A stretch of 32,886 bases of DNA, from assembly GCA_945830055.1 (NCBI GenBank), contig CALZXH010000021.1, positions 1 to 32,886 on the forward strand. Direction: 5' to 3'. Of the stretch, positions 28,578-32,886 are shown in pieces (position 1 is the first letter of the stretch; every line of letters starts with the position of its first letter). The notes beneath the pieces are model-generated. The model saw only the letters and a program-made list of their open reading frames with translations. It did no database searches and was not told the origin of the DNA. The position numbers and the translations under genes were made by a program. The DNA is from an uncultured Prevotella sp. Its GTDB lineage: Bacteria > Bacteroidota > Bacteroidia > Bacteroidales > Bacteroidaceae.

Positions 28578-28635
28578 GACAAGGATGGGATGGACGAGAG
28601 TATCTAATAGCGAAAAACTAACAAATCAAAGAGTT

Positions 28636-28956
28636 ATGACAGACAATAATGAAAACAAGCAGGGACAGTTTCAGATTGAACTGCCTGCAGATGTAGCGCA
28701 AGGCAACTATGCCAACTTTGCCATCATCACCCATTCAAGCAGTGACTTTGTATTGGATTTTGCACGCGTGCTTCCCGGATTGCCTAAGGCTCAGGTGAAG
28801 AGCAGAGTGATACTGGCTCCTGAACATGCCAAACGTCTGCTCATGGCATTGCAGGAAAATATCGTGAGATACGAACGCGAATATGGCTCCATTAAAATAC
28901 CTAATCAGGAACCACGCACCATCGCTCCGTTCAATGTAAGTAAAGGAGAGGCATGA
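28636..28956 (+). CDS. DUF3467 family protein
   Basis: This is a small 106-residue protein of unknown function. The start at 28636 (MTDNNENKQGQFQIELPADV) is chosen over an in-frame upstream ATG at 28507, which would overlap the AraC gene by 71 bp and add 43 residues of unrelated composition. DUF3467 features are QIELPADVAQGNYANFAIIT, the HSSSDFVLDFARVLPG segment, and VILAPEHAKRLLMALQENI, then the terminal YE-rich helix. From memory, homologues in Bacteroides and Porphyromonas often sit directly after rpoC. Here it is about 18 kb away. It was not recognised as an enzyme, and no catalytic motif is visible. Confidence 0.85.
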   Translation: MTDNNENKQGQFQIELPADVAQGNYANFAIITHSSSDFVLDFARVLPGLPKAQVKSRVILAPEHAKRLLMALQENIVRYEREYGSIKIPNQEPRTIAPFNVSKGEA

Positions 28957-29059
28957 TGCAAAGGGTTTAATGAAGGAGGGTTTTTGTTAAACATCTTAAA
29001 AAAATAGCAGAAAGTGTCAAAATACTGAGGCAGAAGTGCATATATCAGTAGAATATAAG

Positions 29060-29067
29060 TAACTTTG
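29060..29067 (+). promoter_or_regulatory. -7 box upstream of the OmpA/TPR lipoprotein gene
   Basis: TAACTTTG matches TAnnTTTG and is followed by GTGG. Transcription would start near 29074, giving a leader of about 76 nt. The leader contains a short GC-rich hairpin at 29113-29128 (GCGGTG, loop ATTT, CACCGC) ending 21 nt before the ATG. Confidence 0.6.
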
Positions 29068-29112
29068 TGGTCGTTTAGGACACAAGTACAGTAGAAATAT
29101 GTTTAATTTTCA

Positions 29113-29128
29113 GCGGTGATTTCACCGC
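29113..29128 (+). promoter_or_regulatory. Small hairpin in the 5' leader
   Basis: A perfect 6-bp GC-rich stem with a 4-nt loop lies within the predicted leader of the 29150 gene, with no T-tract after it. It could affect mRNA stability or translation. No function is known. Confidence 0.4.
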
Positions 29129-29149
29129 CTATATCAATCGTTATTCAAC

Positions 29150-30829
29150 ATGCAGTACGCAAAATTTCTCTTCTTGTCAGCTACCGCAGCTTTGGTGCTG
29201 ACATCATGCTCAGGCAAACTGGGCGCCCTTTCCGCTGATAACTTCAAGGTTACTCCTAACCCGCTGGAGGCTCATCAGGGCAAAGTGCAGGCCACTATCA
29301 ATGGCATGTTCCCGGAAAAATACATGAACAAAAAGGCAGTGGTGACCGTGACACCCGAGTTGCGTTATGGCAATGGTCAGGTGGCAAAAGGTAGCAGTGC
29401 TACTTTCCAGGGCGAAAAGGTAGTGGATAACAATCAGACTATCTCTTATCAGGTAGGTGGAAACTACAGCATGAAGTCCACTTTTGACTATGTGCCTGAC
29501 ATGCAAAAGAGCGAGCTTTATCTTACTTTCGATGCCAAGGTAGGCAAGAAGACAGTGAGTGTGCCCGACGTGAAAGTGGCAGACGGTGTGATTGCCACCT
29601 CAGAACTTTACAAGAAGACTGTGGCAGCTGCCGCACCTTGTATCTCTCCCGATGCTTTCCAGCGCGTGACTAAAGAGAAGTATGAGGCAAATATCAAGTT
29701 CCTTATCCAGCAGGCTAATCTGAGAAAGAGTGAACTGAAGAACAACTCTGTTACCGAGTTCGTGAACCTGTTGCAGCGTATCAGCAAAGACCAGGAGGGC
29801 CTTAACGTGAACAATGTGGAGGTTTCTGCTTATGCTTCACCCGACGGTGGTTTCAAACTTAACGACAAACTGGCAAACCAGCGTCAGCAGGTATCTGAGA
29901 AGTATGTGAACCAGCAGCTCAAGAAAGCAAAGTTGGAGACTCCGGTAGATGCTAAATACACAGCACAGGACTGGGAGGGCTTCCAGCAGTTGGTAAGCGC
30001 TTCCAATATCCAAGACAAAGATGTGATCTTGCGTGTCCTCTCTATGTACAAGGATCCCGAGGAGCGTGAGCAGCAGATCAAGAACATGAGTGCCGGCTTC
30101 CGTGAATTGGCTGAGGGCATTTTGCCCGAGTTGCGTCGTGCCCGTCTTACTATCAACTATGAGGTGATTGGTCGTGACGATGCCCAGATTGAGAGCCAGC
30201 TCAAGGAGGATGCTTCCAAGCTGAGTGTGGAGGAGATGCTCTATGCTGCCACATTGGCAAACAGTGCAGCAGAGAAAGAGGCTGTTTACAAGAAGACTAC
30301 AGAGGTTTATCCTAATGATGCACGTGCTTACAACAATGTGGCTGTGCAGGAATATGCCAAAGGTAACTATGCAGAGGCTGCCAAGTATGTACAGAAGGCT
30401 CTGCAGGTAGATCCCAAGAATGCTGAGGCCAATGCCAACAAGGGCTTGCTGGCACTGCAGCAGGGCGACCTGAATACTGCCGAGACTTATGTGGCCAAAG
30501 CAGCTGGTGCCAAAGGCTTGTCTGAGGTTCTTGGCAATCTGCACCTGGCACAGGGCAACTACTCATTGGCAGAGCAGGATTTCAACAAGGTGAATTCCAA
30601 TAGCGCTGCATTGGCACAGATCCTCAACAAGAACTATCAGGCTGCTACCACCACTTTGAACAATGTGGCAAATCCTGATGCAATGACCGACTATCTCAAG
30701 GCTATCCTCAACGCTCGTCAGGGCAACAACTCAGCCGCTGCTACTGCTCTGCGTGCTGCCGTTGCCAAGGATGCAAGTCTGGCTACTTATGCTGCCAACG
30801 ACTTGGAGCTGATGAATGTGGCAAAATAA
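29150..30829 (+). CDS. Lipoprotein with OmpA-like region and TPR repeats
   Basis: The 559-residue protein has a lipoprotein signal (MQYAKFLFLSATAALVLTSC, lipobox LTSC with C20). Residues about 25-150 form a beta-rich region. Residues about 225-265 contain VEVSAYASPDGGFKLNDKLA and NQRQQVSEKYV, which resemble the helix-strand signature of OmpA-like peptidoglycan-binding domains, although somewhat divergent. Residues about 360-555 are TPR-like helices (NDARAYNNVAVQEYAKGNYA, then EAAKYVQKALQVDPKNAEAN), ending alanine-rich. It probably acts as an envelope scaffold on the periplasmic side of the outer membrane; this role is inference. It has its own -7 box. The only terminator-like hairpin downstream lies inside the next gene's first codons. 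Confidence 0.85.
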   Translation: MQYAKFLFLSATAALVLTSCSGKLGALSADNFKVTPNPLEAHQGKVQATINGMFPEKYMNKKAVVTVTPELRYGNGQVAKGSSATFQGEKVVDNNQTISYQVGGNYSMKSTFDYVPDMQKSELYLTFDAKVGKKTVSVPDVKVADGVIATSELYKKTVAAAAPCISPDAFQRVTKEKYEANIKFLIQQANLRKSELKNNSVTEFVNLLQRISKDQEGLNVNNVEVSAYASPDGGFKLNDKLANQRQQVSEKYVNQQLKKAKLETPVDAKYTAQDWEGFQQLVSASNIQDKDVILRVLSMYKDPEEREQQIKNMSAGFRELAEGILPELRRARLTINYEVIGRDDAQIESQLKEDASKLSVEEMLYAATLANSAAEKEAVYKKTTEVYPNDARAYNNVAVQEYAKGNYAEAAKYVQKALQVDPKNAEANANKGLLALQQGDLNTAETYVAKAAGAKGLSEVLGNLHLAQGNYSLAEQDFNKVNSNSAALAQILNKNYQAATTTLNNVANPDAMTDYLKAILNARQGNNSAAATALRAAVAKDASLATYAANDLELMNVAK

Positions 30830-30852
30830 AAACAGATGAAGTTGCAATACGC

Positions 30853-31983
30853 ATGAAGTCTTGTAACAACCTGAAAAAGATGATAAGCACCCCTATTGCC
30901 CAAGCAATGGGGTGCTTTGTTTTTTGTATCTTCTTCCTTTGTTCTTGTTCAGAGAACGATGGGAGATTCAGAATCACGGGGCAGTTCAAACACCTCAATC
31001 AGGCGCAGTTCTATGTCTATTCTGAGGGTGCTGCCATGAATGGGATTGATACCATCAAGGTACAGAGCGGGCGCTTTACCTATGAGAAAGAGGTAAGAAC
31101 ACCGCAGACGATGATTCTCATATTTCCCAACTTTACCGAACAACCTGTGTTTGTAGTGCCGGGAAAGGAAATCACCATGGTGGGAGATGCCTCACATCTG
31201 AAGGAAATGGAGATAAAGGGTACGGAAGAGAATGAACTGATGACCGCTTTTCGCTTGCATGCTAACACATTGACACCTCCAGAGACCAACGAAGCGGTGA
31301 AGCGGTTTGTGAATGAGCATCCCACGTCACCGGTGTCCCTCTACCTCATTCGGAAATATTTTATCAATACTCTGCCCTCTGACTATGCCACTGCTATCCT
31401 GCTACTGAAAAAGATGAAGGGTGAGCTTGATGCCTGCCGAAAGCAACTGGCGTCTGAGAAGAAAGAAGACTTGTCTGTTACCACATTGAGTACGGCTGTC
31501 AATGAACTGCTGCCTAAAATCACCGGGCTGAAATCCTTGGCAAAAGGCACACTGCTGCCTTCTTTCGGTGTCAAGGATATTAACGGAAACAGGGTCAATA
31601 ATGTCTCAATGACAAACAAGGTGAGCATTATCAGCGTCTGGGCATCGTGGTATTACTCCAGTGAACAGGTGCAGCGCAAGCTGCGCTATCTCAAACGTGA
31701 ATACGGCGACCGCCTTTATCTGCTCAGCGTGTGCATTGATGCCAACGACAAGGAGTGCAGGCGCTTTGCTGCTACCGATACGTTGAAATGGGCGCATGTG
31801 TGTACGGGAGAGATGTGGGAAACGCCCCTGCTTCAAATCATGGGACTGCAGACAGTGACCAGCAATATTGTGCTTGACTCCAACGGCAAGGTGGTGGCTA
31901 CCAACCTGAACGAAAAGAATCTGGAGGGTACGGTAAAACGGTTGTTGGAAACAAACAAAGACAAAAATACAGTCAAGAAATAA
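30853..31983 (+). CDS. Thioredoxin-fold lipoprotein (TlpA-like, DUF4369-like N-terminus) lacking catalytic cysteines
   Basis: The 376-residue protein has a signal sequence with basic N-terminus and lipobox LCSC (lipidated Cys at residue 33). About residues 38-130 resemble the DUF4369 beta domain seen at the N-terminus of Bacteroidetes TlpA-like proteins ([34 protein letters not shown]). A TlpA/AhpC-type thioredoxin fold follows at about 232-365 ([24 protein letters not shown]). The active-site motif that should read WCxxC is WYYSS (W266-S270), and the cis-proline position has Thr (T336, in TVTSN), so thiol-disulfide exchange is not expected. It may be a binding or structural protein. I keep the ATG at 30853 because later in-frame starts lose the basic residues or the lipobox. 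The first codons overlap a terminator-like hairpin (30885-30926). Confidence 0.8.
   Translation: MKSCNNLKKMISTPIAQAMGCFVFCIFFLCSCSENDGRFRITGQFKHLNQAQFYVYSEGAAMNGIDTIKVQSGRFTYEKEVRTPQTMILIFPNFTEQPVFVVPGKEITMVGDASHLKEMEIKGTEENELMTAFRLHANTLTPPETNEAVKRFVNEHPTSPVSLYLIRKYFINTLPSDYATAILLLKKMKGELDACRKQLASEKKEDLSVTTLSTAVNELLPKITGLKSLAKGTLLPSFGVKDINGNRVNNVSMTNKVSIISVWASWYYSSEQVQRKLRYLKREYGDRLYLLSVCIDANDKECRRFAATDTLKWAHVCTGEMWETPLLQIMGLQTVTSNIVLDSNGKVVATNLNEKNLEGTVKRLLETNKDKNTVKK
30885..30926 (+). terminator. Strong terminator-like hairpin inside the signal-peptide codons of the 30853 gene
   Basis: AAGCACCCC (30885-30893) pairs with GGGGTGCTT (30909-30917), and inside it ATTG (30895-30898) pairs with CAAT (30905-30908) around loop CCCAAG. 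The tail is TGTTTTTTG. This is a convincing intrinsic terminator for the 29150 gene by shape and position, yet it lies within the reading frame of the next gene, codons 11-25. Confidence 0.8.
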
Positions 31984-31993
31984 CAATTGGAAT

Positions 31994-32886
31994 ATGATTT
32001 CACGTACCTTTACTGCCGCTATGCAGGGACTGGAGGCCACAACCGTTTCTGTGGAGGTATGTTTCGCAAGAGGCATACAGTTCCATCTGTCCGGATTGGG
32101 AGATACGTCGGTGAAAGAGAGCAAGGACCGTATTGTAGCGGCTTTAGATAATTCCGGTTTCAAATTCCCCATGATGGATATTACGGTGAATATGGCACCT
32201 GCCGATATCCGCAAGGAGGGAACGGGTTATGACCTGCCCATCGCAGTGGCTATACTGGCGGCAAATGACAAGGTACGTTGTGCTGACCTGCACCGAATCA
32301 TGATGATTGGAGAATTGGGTCTCGACGGCAGATTGCAGCCGGTGCGTGGCATACTGCCAGTGGCTATCAAGGCGCGGGCAGAGAAGTTCAAGGCGCTTAT
32401 TGTACCCGAGCAGAATCTCCGTGAGGCTGCTGTGGTCAACAACATCGATGTGTATGGTATGGACTCGTTGGCAGATGTGGTGAGGTTCCTCAACGGTGAG
32501 GGAACCTATCAGCCTACCGTCAATGATACTCGCAAGGAGTTTTACGAGCAGCAAGTGCATTTTGATAACGACTTTGCTGATGTGCGCGGACAGGAGAATG
32601 TGAAGCGTGCCATAGAGGTGGCAGCCGCCGGTGGTCATAACCTGATTATGATAGGTCCTCCGGGTAGTGGCAAGTCGATGATGGCAAAGCGCATCCCTTC
32701 CATCCTGCCACCACTCACTTTGTCAGAGAGTCTGGAGACAACGCAGATACACAGCGTGGCGGGCAAGTTGAGCAAGAATACCTCACTCATCACCCAGCGC
32801 CCCTTCCGTTCTCCCCATCATACTATCTCGCCTGTTGCCTTGGTGGGCGGAGGCAATAATCCCCAGCCGGGAGAAATTTCTTTGGC
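31994..32886 (+). CDS. comM: ComM/YifB-family Mg-chelatase-like AAA+ ATPase, 3'-truncated by window edge
   Basis: ComM is a hexameric helicase-like ATPase that promotes branch migration during natural transformation; YifB is the same family in non-competent species. The 297 complete codons present start [20 protein letters not shown] and cover the N-terminal lon-protease-like domain ([51 protein letters not shown]) and the beginning of the AAA+ domain: [20 protein letters not shown], Walker A GPPGSGKS at residues 221-228, and the [15 protein letters not shown] segment. The family is about 510 residues long, so roughly 210 are missing. The start is 10 bp after the stop of the thioredoxin-fold gene, so co-transcription is likely. 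Competence itself is not shown by this gene. Confidence 0.95.
   Translation, partial: MISRTFTAAMQGLEATTVSVEVCFARGIQFHLSGLGDTSVKESKDRIVAALDNSGFKFPMMDITVNMAPADIRKEGTGYDLPIAVAILAANDKVRCADLHRIMMIGELGLDGRLQPVRGILPVAIKARAEKFKALIVPEQNLREAAVVNNIDVYGMDSLADVVRFLNGEGTYQPTVNDTRKEFYEQQVHFDNDFADVRGQENVKRAIEVAAAGGHNLIMIGPPGSGKSMMAKRIPSILPPLTLSESLETTQIHSVAGKLSKNTSLITQRPFRSPHHTISPVALVGGGNNPQPGEISL

Noticed and set aside
28507-28635. Upstream in-frame ATG for the DUF3467 gene
   Set aside because: It overlaps the AraC-type gene in another frame, and the added residues do not look like the family. The ATG at 28636 is preferred.

Overview
The window reads as a chromosomal segment of a Bacteroidales bacterium, most likely Prevotella or a close relative. 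The support is the SusC/SusD pair, promoters with the Bacteroidetes -7 box TAnnTTTG, start codons without Shine-Dalgarno sequences, C-terminal domains of the type IX secretion type, and the sequence character of the ribosomal and RNA polymerase proteins. Genus-level placement is inference. All convincing genes are on the plus strand.

Layout: (1) 1-10367 is the conserved rplK (partial)-rplA-rplJ-rplL-rpoB-rpoC cluster, with a strong hairpin and T-rich tail between rplL and rpoB and a terminator after rpoC. (2) 10492-11127 encodes an exported YhcH/YjgK/YiaL-family protein. (3) 11128-11981 has no convincing gene. It holds a 94-bp element with a nested, exactly centred palindromic architecture, then a clear promoter and a leader of roughly 190 nt for the next gene. 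(4) 11982-23245 is a small polysaccharide utilisation locus: SusC-like transporter, SusD-like lipoprotein, a secreted protein made of two near-identical modules, and a large pectin methylesterase plus pectate lyase fusion. Together these suggest demethylation and cleavage of homogalacturonan at the surface, with SusCD-mediated import. No regulator of the locus is seen in the window. (5) 23523-28577 is a tripartite efflux operon (TolC-, EmrA- and EmrB-like) followed by an AraC-type regulator. (6) 28636-32886 carries a DUF3467 protein, an OmpA-like/TPR lipoprotein, a thioredoxin-fold lipoprotein lacking its catalytic cysteines, and the 5' part of a ComM/YifB AAA+ ATPase.

The points most worth a second look are: the symmetric 94-bp element at 11257-11350; the 708-bp-period duplication inside the 17415-19034 gene, where 332 bp differ at only three synonymous sites; the terminator-like hairpin lying inside the signal-peptide codons of the 30853 gene; the degenerate thioredoxin active site in that gene; and the possibility that the whole 10.4-28.6 kb block is accessory DNA placed between rpoC and the DUF3467 gene. 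No tRNA, rRNA, CRISPR array, transposase or integrase was recognised.
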